64,000 nucleotides of DNA, from the NCBI RefSeq assembly GCF_034439435.1, contig NZ_JAPCKJ010000001.1:1178001-1242000 (forward strand). Reading direction: 5' to 3'. The notes under the pieces were generated by a model, which was not told where the DNA came from, searched no databases, and was given only the letters and a program-made list of their open reading frames with translations. Below are positions 1 through 8,322 of the stretch, piece after piece; the first letter of the stretch is position 1; each line of letters begins with the position of its first letter. This DNA is from Sarcina sp034439435 (lineage in GTDB: Bacteria; Bacillota; Clostridia; Clostridiales; Clostridiaceae). Made by a program: the position numbers and the translations under genes.

Positions 1-724
1 ATGTTACCTGGCCTATTTTTATTCCCTTTGGATAATATCCTCCAAGACCTGATGTAACAACTACATCTCCTTCTTTTATTGTGGAATTCATAGGTAAGTT
101 AGTTATTTCAACTTGCATTTCATTTCCGCTTCTATATCCTTTAACTATTCCATCGCCAGAGTTAGATTCCCCTTCTACTGTAGATGCAACAGCCACATTT
201 TCATTTAATAATGTTTGTATTTTTGACCAGCTTGAGTGAACTTCCGTAACAACTCCAACTAGCCCTTCTGGAGATATTACTATGTAGTCTTTCTTAATAC
301 CTTGATCTGAACCTTTATCAATTGTATATCCTTGAACAAAACTATCTCCACTTTTTCCTATTATGTTTGTCCCAACATATTTATATTGGTTATTTTCTTT
401 AGAAAAATCAACTATTCCTCTTAAAACATCATTTTGACGCTTTAACTCGTTATATTCAACTAATTGATTCTCTAATTCTAAATTTTTCTTTTTTAAATCA
501 TTATTTTCATTCTTAACATTAGAAAAGTTATAAAAGAAATCAAAGACATCATGAACTTTATCGCTTATAGTGTAAACCACTTTCTGCACAGGGTTTAAAA
601 CAGTACCAACTCCACCTGAAATTGGGTTTTTAGAATCACTCTTAACAGTAAACACAATTATTCCTAAAAAGGCAACTGACAGTACTATAACAGTTACTGC
701 CAGTTTATTCTTGAAGAATTTCAT
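1..724 (-). CDS. mreC: Rod shape-determining protein MreC (3' end outside window)
   Basis: MreC is the bitopic extracellular scaffold of the elongasome; it links MreB filaments to wall synthases. The visible part starts MKFFKNKLAVTVIVLSVAFL: a short cytoplasmic end and one membrane segment (about residues 8-26). A coiled coil rich in N, K and E follows (about 50-95), then the beta-rich MreC core with GVVTEVHSSWSKI and a GDVVVTSGLGGYYPKG-type motif. About 241 codons are visible; the C-terminus runs off the left edge. The start lies three bases after the mreB stop, so mreB-mreC form one minus-strand operon, the order usual in Firmicutes. Identity is clear from sequence and context. Confidence 0.93.
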   Translation of the reverse strand, partial: MKFFKNKLAVTVIVLSVAFLGIIVFTVKSDSKNPISGGVGTVLNPVQKVVYTISDKVHDVFDFFYNFSNVKNENNDLKKKNLELENQLVEYNELKRQNDVLRGIVDFSKENNQYKYVGTNIIGKSGDSFVQGYTIDKGSDQGIKKDYIVISPEGLVGVVTEVHSSWSKIQTLLNENVAVASTVEGESNSGDGIVKGYRSGNEMQVEITNLPMNSTIKEGDVVVTSGLGGYYPKGIKIGQVT

Positions 725-727
725 ATT

Positions 728-1756
728 CTATCCTCTTTGTTGTTTAACTATTAAATCAAACTTATCTAAAGCTTTTCCTGTACCTAAGGCAACACAGTCA
801 AGAGGTGATTCTGCTATATGAACAGGCATTCCTGTTTCTTTTAATATAAGTGCGTCTAGTCCTTTTAAGAAAGCTCCGCCTCCAGCAAGCATTATTCCTT
901 TATCCATGATATCAGCTGCTAATTCTGGTGGTGTTTTTTCTAAAGTAGTCTTGATTGATTCTATTATTGATGAAACTGGCTCTTTTAAAGCGTTTCTTAT
1001 TTGACCTGCATCAACAACAACAACTTTAGGAAGTCCTGATATTAAATCTCTTCCTTTTATATCCATTGTTGCTTCTTCTTCATTTTCATCAACTTTATAA
1101 GCTGATCCTATTTCCATTTTTATTTGCTCAGCTGTTCTTTCACCAATCATTAAGTTAAATTCTCTCTTAATGTAGTTTATGATTGATTGATCTAATTCAT
1201 CTCCAGCAACTCTTAATGATTTGCTAGTAACTATTCCACCTAATGATATAATAGCAACCTCAGTAGTACCTCCACCGATATCAACTATCATGCTTCCTGT
1301 AGGCTCATCAACTGGAAGTCCTGCTCCTATTGCAGCCGCCATTGGCTCTTCCATTAATATTACGTCTCTTGCTCCTGCTTGTTTAGTAGCTTCTTCGATT
1401 GCTCTTCTTTCAACCTCAGTTACACCTGAAGGGAAGCATACTATTATTCTTGGGCTTGTGAATGCACTCTTATTAGTTATCTTTTCGATAAATCTTTTAA
1501 GCATTGTTTGAGTAACGTCGAAATCTGCGATAACTCCGTCTTTTAATGGTCTTATAGCAACTATATTTCCAGGTGTTCTACCTATCATTTGCTTAGCTTC
1601 AGTACCAACAGCTAATGATTTTTTTGTTAAGTTGTTTATAGCAACAACTGAAGGTTCTCTTAAAACGATCCCCTTTCCTTTAACGAACACTAGAGTATTT
1701 GCAGTTCCTAAATCTATACCCATGTCTTTTGTCATTCCAAAATTAAATAAACCCAT
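728..1756 (-). CDS. mreB: Rod shape-determining actin-like protein MreB
   Basis: Cytoplasmic actin homologue that polymerises under the membrane and guides lateral wall synthesis. The 342 residues match the family length. Visible actin-fold motifs: phosphate-1 loop DLGTANT (residues 15-21), IGRTPGNIVAIRPLKDGVIA (about 58-77), phosphate-2 DIGGGTTEVAI (about 158-168) and the adenosine motif LAGGGAFLKGLD (about 290). The ATG follows AAAGGGGAT. It precedes mreC by three bases and radC lies just upstream, the usual radC-mreB-mreC order. A second paralogue (mbl-like) lies at 49359-50396 next to spoIIID, so the cell has at least two MreB-type filaments. Confidence 0.97.
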   Translation of the reverse strand: MGLFNFGMTKDMGIDLGTANTLVFVKGKGIVLREPSVVAINNLTKKSLAVGTEAKQMIGRTPGNIVAIRPLKDGVIADFDVTQTMLKRFIEKITNKSAFTSPRIIVCFPSGVTEVERRAIEEATKQAGARDVILMEEPMAAAIGAGLPVDEPTGSMIVDIGGGTTEVAIISLGGIVTSKSLRVAGDELDQSIINYIKREFNLMIGERTAEQIKMEIGSAYKVDENEEEATMDIKGRDLISGLPKVVVVDAGQIRNALKEPVSSIIESIKTTLEKTPPELAADIMDKGIMLAGGGAFLKGLDALILKETGMPVHIAESPLDCVALGTGKALDKFDLIVKQQRG

Positions 1757-1775
1757 TTTTAATCCCCTTTCCTAA

Positions 1776-2459
1776 TCACAATATGTCTTTTTCTTTAAGA
1801 CTTATGAATCTGTTATCTCCTATTATTAAATGATCTAAAAGCTCAATACCCATCATTTTCCCACACTCTTTGAGTCTTGTTGTTATGTTTATATCATCTT
1901 TACTCGGTGTTGGGTCGCCTGAAGGATGATTATGACATATAATTATAGATGCTGCACTGTCCTTCACAGCTTCTTTAAATATCTCTCTTGGATGTACTAA
2001 AGATGAATTTAATCCACCTCTAAATATCTCTTTTTTAGATATTACTTTGTTCTTAGTATCAAGAGTTATTAGCATCAACACTTCCTGCTGTAGCATTCTT
2101 AATTCATCTAAAACCAATTCAGCTATATCTGAAGGCTTTGAAATTTTAATTTGTGTAAATTCAGAAGCTTTAAATCTCCTATATAACTCACACATAGCTA
2201 AGATTTGAGTTGCCTTAGCTTCTTTGACACCTTTGACTTCCATAAGCTCCTTAGCAGAAGCTTTAAAAAGCCCTTTTAATCCACCAACACTATGTATTAT
2301 TCTATAAGACAATTCAACTACATTTGAATCCTTATTTCCAGTTCTAAGTATTATAGCTAAAAGCTCCTCATTAGATAAAAATTGTGCTCCATAAAAAAGC
2401 AATTTTTCTCTTGGTCTTTCACATGACGGAATTTCACTAATTTTTAAGTTTTTAGACAT
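1776..2459 (-). CDS. radC: RadC family JAB-domain protein
   Basis: A 227-residue RadC/YsxA protein. An N-terminal helix-hairpin-helix region (LMEVKGVKEAKATQIL, about residues 72-87) precedes a C-terminal JAMM/MPN metalloprotein fold carrying CHNHPSGDPTPSKDD (HxH plus downstream D). The family was named for DNA repair, but a direct repair role is not supported by later work on the family; the biochemical activity is uncertain. It sits 19 bases upstream of mreB on the same strand, as in many Firmicutes, which suggests co-transcription with the shape operon. No anomaly in length or motifs. Confidence 0.93.
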   Translation of the reverse strand: MSKNLKISEIPSCERPREKLLFYGAQFLSNEELLAIILRTGNKDSNVVELSYRIIHSVGGLKGLFKASAKELMEVKGVKEAKATQILAMCELYRRFKASEFTQIKISKPSDIAELVLDELRMLQQEVLMLITLDTKNKVISKKEIFRGGLNSSLVHPREIFKEAVKDSAASIIICHNHPSGDPTPSKDDINITTRLKECGKMMGIELLDHLIIGDNRFISLKEKDIL

Positions 2460-2505
2460 ATTACAACTCCTTGTTTAGAAATTAACATGCCCATTGAAAG
2501 TAATT

Positions 2506-3084
2506 CTAAAGTATTGTTATGTCGTATTTTTCTAATGCTTTATATAATTTATTCAAGGGCAATCCCATGACATTGTAATAACATCCCTTTATCCCCTCTA
2601 CAAAAGCACCACCTAAGCCTTGAATTCCATAAGCTCCTGCTTTATCCATAGGCTCACCAGAATTTATGTAATTTCTTATTTGTCTATGAGTTAATTCTGA
2701 AAATCTTACTTCCGTACAGTCGTAATCAGTCATTACAGTATCATCTTCAGTATTTATTAAGCAAATACCTGAATATACTTTATGAGTATTACCACTTAAT
2801 GAAGATAACATACTATAGGCATCCTCTTCACTCCTAGGCTTTTCCAAAACTTTTCCATCTTGGAAAACAACTGTATCCGCAGCAATAACTATAGATGGCT
2901 CCGTTACTCTTTCTGAAACCTCTATAGCTTTATTTTTAGACAAATCTTTAACATACTTTTCAACATCCCCATTAAAGTCTATAGTATTTTCATCAAACTT
3001 TGATTCAATAACATTAAATTCTTTAACTAATTTTTCAAGAATCTCAACTCTTCTTGGAGATTTTGATGCTAAAATAACTTTCAT
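2506..3084 (-). CDS. maf: Maf-type nucleoside triphosphate pyrophosphatase
   Basis: Maf proteins hydrolyse dTTP/UTP and modified pyrimidine nucleotides to monophosphates, a house-cleaning role, and in Bacillus overproduction blocks septation. The 192-residue protein has the N-terminal signature ILASKSPRR (residues 4-12), the conserved EKPRSEEDA motif and the catalytic AADTVV segment (about 68-73). The ATG is preceded by AAGGTGAAAAT. It lies 46 bases upstream of radC on the same strand, completing the maf-radC-mreB-mreC arrangement typical of Firmicutes. Assignment is firm; the precise substrate (dTTP/UTP versus others) is family knowledge only. Confidence 0.93.
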   Translation of the reverse strand: MKVILASKSPRRVEILEKLVKEFNVIESKFDENTIDFNGDVEKYVKDLSKNKAIEVSERVTEPSIVIAADTVVFQDGKVLEKPRSEEDAYSMLSSLSGNTHKVYSGICLINTEDDTVMTDYDCTEVRFSELTHRQIRNYINSGEPMDKAGAYGIQGLGGAFVEGIKGCYYNVMGLPLNKLYKALEKYDITIL

Positions 3085-3232
3085 ATTTTCACCTTACCTT
3101 GTCATATAAAAAGCTTTTAAATAATCTCATTTTTTCCTAAAATAAGGCCTTGTATTCTTATCCTATATAGTTTATCATTTATTATTTTTATAAACAAGTA
3201 TAAATATACATGTAGCGCAAATTATAAAGAAA

Positions 3233-3263
3233 AAAATGAAAGAGAATTAAGCTCTTTCATTTT
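3233..3263 (-). terminator. Intrinsic terminator after the SPOR-domain gene
   Basis: A 12-bp perfect stem (AAAATGAAAGAG / CTCTTTCATTTT) with a 7-nt loop, continued on the minus strand by a run of T. It follows the stop of the minus-strand SPOR-domain gene and separates it from maf. Confidence 0.8.
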
Positions 3264-3310
3264 TATTATAATTTAAAAATATATTGCTATAAATTAAAAA
3301 TAAATTACAA

Positions 3311-4105
3311 TTATTTGTTTACTTTAAATTTATTTAAAGTATCAAAGATTATTTGATAGCTTCCTTCTATATTTTCTTTAGTTATTTCGTCAGGAATTTC
3401 ATTAATTCCTGTCTTTAGCTCTTTAAATATTGGAAAATATTCAGATTTACTATCTTCTTCTAAACCATTAACCCATTCTTTAAATTCAGTTGTTTTAACT
3501 CCCTTAACAGAATCCTCTTTTAATTTATTTATTATATTTACATATCCATTAACTATTTCTATAATTTCATTACTACATGTATCAGCCTTTGGAATTAAAA
3601 ATCTTCCCTTAGTATTACTTACTCCTTTTTCTGTTAATTCATTAGAAAGTTTAGTAGCCTCTTCCTCATTTCCAATATGAACTATTACCCTATAGTTTTC
3701 TGCTTCACTTAAAGAAACCGCTATATAATCCTCTTTCAAATCTGCTTTTACACTATTAGCATTTTCTTTATTTGAATAGAATCCACATTGAACCATTACA
3801 TATTCTTGCCCTTCCGTACCCTCAGAAACAACTTTGTTATCCTTTGGCTTTTCTTCTCCACCTGGATTTCCATTATTTTCTCCCGGTTTTTTTTCTCCTT
3901 CAGTAGTAGTTGTTTCTATTTGCTCCTTACTTGCTGTCTTTTTGCCCTCTGGCCATATAAATTTAGACATTATAGTTGATATTACAAGAGCTACAACAAT
4001 AACTCCAACAAAAAGCAGTATGAAGTTTTTTCCATCATTATTATTATTGTTGTTATTCCCACTACTCCTTTTTTTATTTTTTACATCAATTCTAGTGTAT
4101 TTCAC
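3311..4105 (-). CDS. Membrane protein with extracellular SPOR domain
   Basis: 264 residues. A short basic cytoplasmic segment with an asparagine run is followed by one membrane helix (about residues 28-47, FILLFVGVIVVALVISTIMS), a low-complexity T/E/G/N/P/K linker, and a SPOR (sporulation-related repeat) domain at about 100-170 starting YVMVQCGFYSNKENANSV. A C-terminal helical region of unknown type follows. SPOR domains bind septal peptidoglycan lacking stem peptides, so a role at the division or sporulation septum is inferred. The start is GTG at 4105 behind GGGGGAAGG. It is a monocistronic unit ending in the hairpin at 3233-3263. No named orthologue recognised. Confidence 0.85.
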   Translation of the reverse strand: MKYTRIDVKNKKRSSGNNNNNNNDGKNFILLFVGVIVVALVISTIMSKFIWPEGKKTASKEQIETTTTEGEKKPGENNGNPGGEEKPKDNKVVSEGTEGQEYVMVQCGFYSNKENANSVKADLKEDYIAVSLSEAENYRVIVHIGNEEEATKLSNELTEKGVSNTKGRFLIPKADTCSNEIIEIVNGYVNIINKLKEDSVKGVKTTEFKEWVNGLEEDSKSEYFPIFKELKTGINEIPDEITKENIEGSYQIIFDTLNKFKVNK

Positions 4106-4223
4106 CCTTCCCCCAACCTTTCTTTGATTTTAACTTTACTTAATATATTTATTTTACAAATTTTGTAAAATTCCTTCTTTTAAATGCCATTTTCCTAAAT
4201 TTAACATTTTAATAACAAATAAA

Positions 4224-4295
4224 AGCTTTATTAAAACCTACTCTAATAAATCTAATGCAATTAGATTTTCTTAAAGCTTAAGTTCTAATAAAGCT
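4224..4295 (-). terminator. Structured 3' region after the PHP gene, probable terminator
   Basis: On the minus strand AGCTTTATTA (4295-4286) pairs with TAATAAAGCT (4233-4224), enclosing a smaller hairpin ATCTAA/TTAGAT. The outer arm is followed by TTTTATTTG. It resembles a branched intrinsic terminator, weaker than the others in the window. Confidence 0.45.
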
Positions 4296-4306
4296 AATAT
4301 AAAAAT

Positions 4307-5125
4307 TTATTTATCAAGTAAATCTCTTCTTGTATAAAATTCTGGAGTTCCTAAACTTCTTTTAGAAATTAATCCTCCATGATAATCAGATCCACCTGTT
4401 ATTATTAAATTATTTTTTTTACAATAATCCACTAAATATTTTATTGTCTCTTCATCGTGGTGAGGATGGTAACACTCTATTGCTTGAACTCCCCATTCCT
4501 TAAATAATTCTAACATCTCATCTAATTCAAATTGTGATTTCCCATATTTAGGATGAGCCAAAACAACAATTCCTCCAGATTCTTTAATTGTTTTTATAAC
4601 CTCTTTTGGATGAGGAAAATCTGGATATTTTAAAGCTCTTTCTCCCACAAATACTTTATTGAAAAACTCATCTATGTTTTTACATATTCCTCTATCAATT
4701 AAGAAATTAAGGGTTTTCCATCCTCCCTTTGAAGGATCATGTTCATAAGCTAAATAATCCTCAAAATTTATATCATATCCTGCATCAATTAATTGTTTTA
4801 TGGAGTCATCATCCTTCTTTTGAAGTAACCTATCATTATTTTCTATTAAATCCATTAATTCTTTATTATTCTTATCAAAATTATAAGCTAATATATGAAA
4901 TTGCTCTCCATTTATTATACTTGAAATCTCTACCCCAGGTATGAATTTAACATCCATTTCCTTAGTCATTTCCTGCATTTCATCTAGACTTCCTATGGAA
5001 TCATGATCTGTTACAGAAAATAATTTTATATCTTTTTCAACTATTTCTTTCAATAATTCTTTTGACATAAGTGTTCCATCAGAAGCTCTAGTATGCATAT
5101 GTAAATCTGCTCTTACTAAATCCAT
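4307..5125 (-). CDS. PHP-domain metal-dependent phosphoesterase (TrpH/YciV type)
   Basis: 272 residues, a stand-alone PHP domain. Trinuclear metal-site motifs are all present: DLHMHTRASDG (about residues 7-17), TDHDS (about 40), GVEISS (about 64), VLAHPKYG, CYHPHHD and GGSDYHGG near the C-terminus. Family members characterised in other bacteria hydrolyse 3',5'-bisphosphonucleotides or trim RNA 5' ends; the substrate here is unproven. The ATG follows AGGAGGAAATAGAC. It lies downstream of pepD on the same strand but a hairpin at 5191-5219 separates them, so it is probably transcribed alone. Confidence 0.88.
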   Translation of the reverse strand: MDLVRADLHMHTRASDGTLMSKELLKEIVEKDIKLFSVTDHDSIGSLDEMQEMTKEMDVKFIPGVEISSIINGEQFHILAYNFDKNNKELMDLIENNDRLLQKKDDDSIKQLIDAGYDINFEDYLAYEHDPSKGGWKTLNFLIDRGICKNIDEFFNKVFVGERALKYPDFPHPKEVIKTIKESGGIVVLAHPKYGKSQFELDEMLELFKEWGVQAIECYHPHHDEETIKYLVDYCKKNNLIITGGSDYHGGLISKRSLGTPEFYTRRDLLDK

Positions 5126-5190
5126 GTCTATTTCCTCCTAAAGTCTATTATGTTTATTTTTATTATTTACTAACTAATTCAATAAAATAA

Positions 5191-5219
5191 TAGGTTAAGC
5201 ATATTAAATACTTAACCTA
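5191..5219 (-). terminator. Intrinsic terminator after pepD
   Basis: TAGGTTAAG / CTTAACCTA stem (9 bp) with an 11-nt loop, then TATTATTTTATT on the minus strand, directly downstream of the pepD stop codon. Confidence 0.7.
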
Positions 5220-5232
5220 AAATTATTTGTTA

Positions 5233-6684
5233 TTATTTTATAGCTTTTAATATTTCAACTAGGAAATCCCAAACATTTTTTACTGAAGATATGCTAACAT
5301 GCTCATTTGGAGTATGTACATCATACATATTAGGACCAAATGAAATCATATCTAATCCATCTATTTTTTCTCCTAATAATCCACACTCTAATCCAGCATG
5401 AATAGCTACTATTTCAGGCTCTTCCCCTGTCATATTCTTATAAACTTCACTACAAAGTTCTCTTATTTTTGAATCAGGATTATATTGCCAAGCTGGATAT
5501 GGTGCTTGTATTTCAAATTGTGCTCCTAAAACATCTGCAACATCAGCTATCTCTGTAAGAAGCTTAGTTTTTAAAGTTTCAACTGAGCTTCTTGTTGAAC
5601 TAGCAAAAACTATTTTATCAGCTTCTGTAATAACTACACCTAAGTTTGTTGAACTTTGAACTAATCCTTTCATTTCTATGCTATAAGTATCAACTCCATC
5701 AGGAATTAAGTTCATTATTTTTATTGCTTTAAATGTAGTATCTTTAGAAAATACTTTATGATTTTCATCTTTTTTAACTAAAGTTACATTAACACCATTA
5801 TCATTAGCATGGTATTCATCTTTTAATATTGAATCCCACTTTTGAATTAATTCTTCTAATTTCTTAACGTCATCTTTCTTAACAGCTAATAAAGTATCAC
5901 ATTCTCTTGGAATAGCATTTACTTTAGATCCACCATTAATTGATATTAATCTAATATCACAGTTAGTATTAATATCATTTAATACTCTTCCCATTAACTT
6001 ATTAGAATTTCCTCTTTGCTTATCTATTTCCATTCCAGAGTGACCACCTTTTAGTCCTCTTAACATAATTTCATAAATTTCAAAGTCTTTTTCCATTTCT
6101 TCAAAGTTTATTGGTAAAGTAACTTCACTTCTAGCTCCACCTGCACAGCTTACTAAAAGTTTTCCCTCTTCTTCTGAATCTATGTTTAAAAGATACTTAC
6201 CTTTTAATAGAGTTCCATCTAAAGCTATTGCTCCACCCATTCCAACTTCTTCATCAGTTGTAACTAAAAGTTCTATAGCTGGATGTGCTATATCATTTGA
6301 AGCTAAAACAGCCATTCCATAAGCTACTGCAATACCATTATCAGCTCCTAAAGTAGTTCCAGTTGCATATATATAATCACCATCTATTCTAAGTTCGATA
6401 GGATCTTTTTCAAAATCATGTATAGTATCTTTATTTTTTTCACATACCATATCCATATGACCTTGTATTATTACACCTGGTGCATTTTCATAACCTGGAG
6501 TTGCAGGCTTTCTTATTATTATATTTAATGCCTCGTCTTGTATTGTTTCAAGGCCTAAACTCTTTCCGAAGTTAACTAAAAAATCACTAATTCCTTTTTC
6601 ATTTCCTGATCCTCTAGGAATTTGTGATATCTCTTCAAAATATTTTAAAACGCTTTGTGGCTCTAAACCTTTTAATATATTCAT
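5233..6684 (-). CDS. pepD: Aminoacyl-histidine dipeptidase (M20 family, peptidase D)
   Basis: Cytosolic zinc dipeptidase of the M20C group that cleaves carnosine-like and other dipeptides. The 483 residues fit the family. Metal and catalytic motifs are visible: IIQGHMDMVCEK (about residues 69-80, ligand H and catalytic D), GTTLGADNGIAVA (ligand D), VTTDEEVGMGGA (catalytic E, ligand E), GLKGGHSGMEID, and the C-terminal VHTPNEHVSI with the last His ligand. The ATG follows AAAGGATGAG. It is divergent from pyk, about 125 bases away. Substrate range is inferred from the family. Confidence 0.95.
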   Translation of the reverse strand: MNILKGLEPQSVLKYFEEISQIPRGSGNEKGISDFLVNFGKSLGLETIQDEALNIIIRKPATPGYENAPGVIIQGHMDMVCEKNKDTIHDFEKDPIELRIDGDYIYATGTTLGADNGIAVAYGMAVLASNDIAHPAIELLVTTDEEVGMGGAIALDGTLLKGKYLLNIDSEEEGKLLVSCAGGARSEVTLPINFEEMEKDFEIYEIMLRGLKGGHSGMEIDKQRGNSNKLMGRVLNDINTNCDIRLISINGGSKVNAIPRECDTLLAVKKDDVKKLEELIQKWDSILKDEYHANDNGVNVTLVKKDENHKVFSKDTTFKAIKIMNLIPDGVDTYSIEMKGLVQSSTNLGVVITEADKIVFASSTRSSVETLKTKLLTEIADVADVLGAQFEIQAPYPAWQYNPDSKIRELCSEVYKNMTGEEPEIVAIHAGLECGLLGEKIDGLDMISFGPNMYDVHTPNEHVSISSVKNVWDFLVEILKAIK

Positions 6685-6808
6685 TTTTACTCATCCTTTC
6701 CTATTTTATTGTGGTAAAATATAATTAATTTAATAATTTATTCTATTATATCAAACTTTTAAAACAATCACTAAACTATTTTAGTTTAAACAAAATGAGG
6801 TGGTTTTT

Positions 6809-8233
6809 ATGCAAAAAACAAAAATGATATTTACAATTGGTCCTGCAAGTGATTCAGAAGAAATTCTAAGACAATTTATTAGAATTGGTATGAATGCTGC
6901 GAGATTAAATTTTTCTCACGGTGACCATGAAAGTCATAAAGAAAAAATTGAACTTATTAAGAGACTTAGAAAAGAGGAAAAATCAGCTACAGCTATTTTA
7001 CTAGATATAAAAGGTCCTAAAATAAGAACTCATAAGTTTAAAAATGGTGAAGCTGAACTTAAAGACGGTGATGAATTCATATTCTCTTGTGGAGATGAAA
7101 TATTAGGTGATAACACTAAATGTTCAATCTCTTACACAGAACTATATGAAGACATACAACCTGGTGGATCAATACTTGTTGATGATGGACTTTTAGAATT
7201 CAAAGTAAAACAAGTCCGTGGAACTGATATAATATGTGAAGTTATTGAAGGCGGTACAATAAAAGACCATAAAGGTGTTAATGTACCTAATGTGAAAATT
7301 AAGCTTCCTGCTGTAACAGAAAAGGATAAATCTGATTTAATTTTTGGTTGTGAAATGGGAGTTGACTTTGTTGCTGCTTCTTTCATAAGAAAACCAGAGG
7401 ATGTACTTGAAGTTAGAGAAATATTAGATTCTCATGATGGAAAAGACATAAAAATAATATCAAAAATAGAAAATCAAGAAGGCGTAGATAACATAGATAA
7501 AATTATAGAAGTTACTGATGGTGTAATGGTAGCTAGAGGAGATATGGGTGTTGAAATTCCTATTGAAAATGTACCTGTAATACAAAAAAATATTATAAAG
7601 AAATGTAATCAAGCAGGTAAAGTAGTTATAACAGCAACTCAAATGTTAGACTCTATGATAAGAAACCCAAGACCAACTAGAGCCGAAGCTTCCGATGTGT
7701 GTAATGCCATATTTGATGGTACAGATGCCGTAATGCTTAGTGGTGAAAGTGCTTCTGGTAGCTTCCCTATTGAGGCTGCAATGACAATGTCTAAAATAGC
7801 TAAAAAAGCTGAGGCTAACTTAGACTATCAATATCTTTTAAGAAGATTAAAGGATCCAAATCCAGATCCAAATGCTTTTGCAGATGCAATAAGTTATTCT
7901 GCATCAAAAACAGCTAGTAAATTCCCTACAAAAGCTATTGTAGCAGCCACTCAAACTGGTGCGACAGCTAAGATATTATCAAAATACAAACCTAGCTGCC
8001 CAATAGTGGCTATTACTCCATATGAAAGAGTTAGAAGAAGCCTTGCTTTAAACTTCGGAATAATTTCTAAGAAATGTGCTTATTTTAATAGTACAGATGA
8101 AATCATAGAGGAAGCTAGAAAAGTAGCAAAAGAATTCCAAATAGCTGAGGCTGGAGATAACATAATGGTAGCCGCTGGATTCCCAACATCAATAACTGGC
8201 GGAACAAACATGCTAAAAATAGAAAAAATCTAA
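6809..8233 (+). CDS. pyk: Pyruvate kinase
   Basis: Final ATP-forming step of glycolysis (PEP + ADP to pyruvate + ATP). The 474-residue form lacks the C-terminal PEP-utiliser-like extension of Bacillus enzymes. Motifs: KTKMIFTIGPASD at the start, NFSHGDHE, the metal/PEP segment IISKIENQEG, the GVMVARGDMGVE loop, and ATQMLDSMI with PTRAEASDV. The B domain spans about residues 70-165. The start is placed at ATG 6809 because AGGTGG (6798-6803) sits five bases before it; an in-frame GTG at 6800 is part of that ribosome site. One of few plus-strand genes in this half; ends in the hairpin at 8241-8279. Confidence 0.97.
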   Translation: MQKTKMIFTIGPASDSEEILRQFIRIGMNAARLNFSHGDHESHKEKIELIKRLRKEEKSATAILLDIKGPKIRTHKFKNGEAELKDGDEFIFSCGDEILGDNTKCSISYTELYEDIQPGGSILVDDGLLEFKVKQVRGTDIICEVIEGGTIKDHKGVNVPNVKIKLPAVTEKDKSDLIFGCEMGVDFVAASFIRKPEDVLEVREILDSHDGKDIKIISKIENQEGVDNIDKIIEVTDGVMVARGDMGVEIPIENVPVIQKNIIKKCNQAGKVVITATQMLDSMIRNPRPTRAEASDVCNAIFDGTDAVMLSGESASGSFPIEAAMTMSKIAKKAEANLDYQYLLRRLKDPNPDPNAFADAISYSASKTASKFPTKAIVAATQTGATAKILSKYKPSCPIVAITPYERVRRSLALNFGIISKKCAYFNSTDEIIEEARKVAKEFQIAEAGDNIMVAAGFPTSITGGTNMLKIEKI

Positions 8234-8240
8234 TAAAACA

Positions 8241-8279
8241 TATGAAAAGAGCTAGTAATTTATACTAGCCCTTTTCATA
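8241..8279 (+). terminator. Hairpin terminator after pyk
   Basis: A 17-base inverted repeat with one mismatch (TATGAAAAGAGCTAGTA / TACTAGCCCTTTTCATA) and a 5-nt loop, eight bases after the pyk stop. It also lies downstream of the convergent S1-domain gene, so it may serve both. The T tract is inside the 3' arm, so efficiency is uncertain. Confidence 0.65.
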
Positions 8280-8322
8280 TATAAAGCTTTTAATTAGAAC
8301 TTCTTTTTATATTTAAAAATAT

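Noticed and set aside
1221..1511. 96-codon plus-strand frame inside mreB
   Set aside because: Antisense shadow of a strongly conserved gene.
6800..6811. GTG at 6800 as pyk start
   Set aside because: It overlaps the AGGTGG ribosome site; ATG 6809 has correct spacing.
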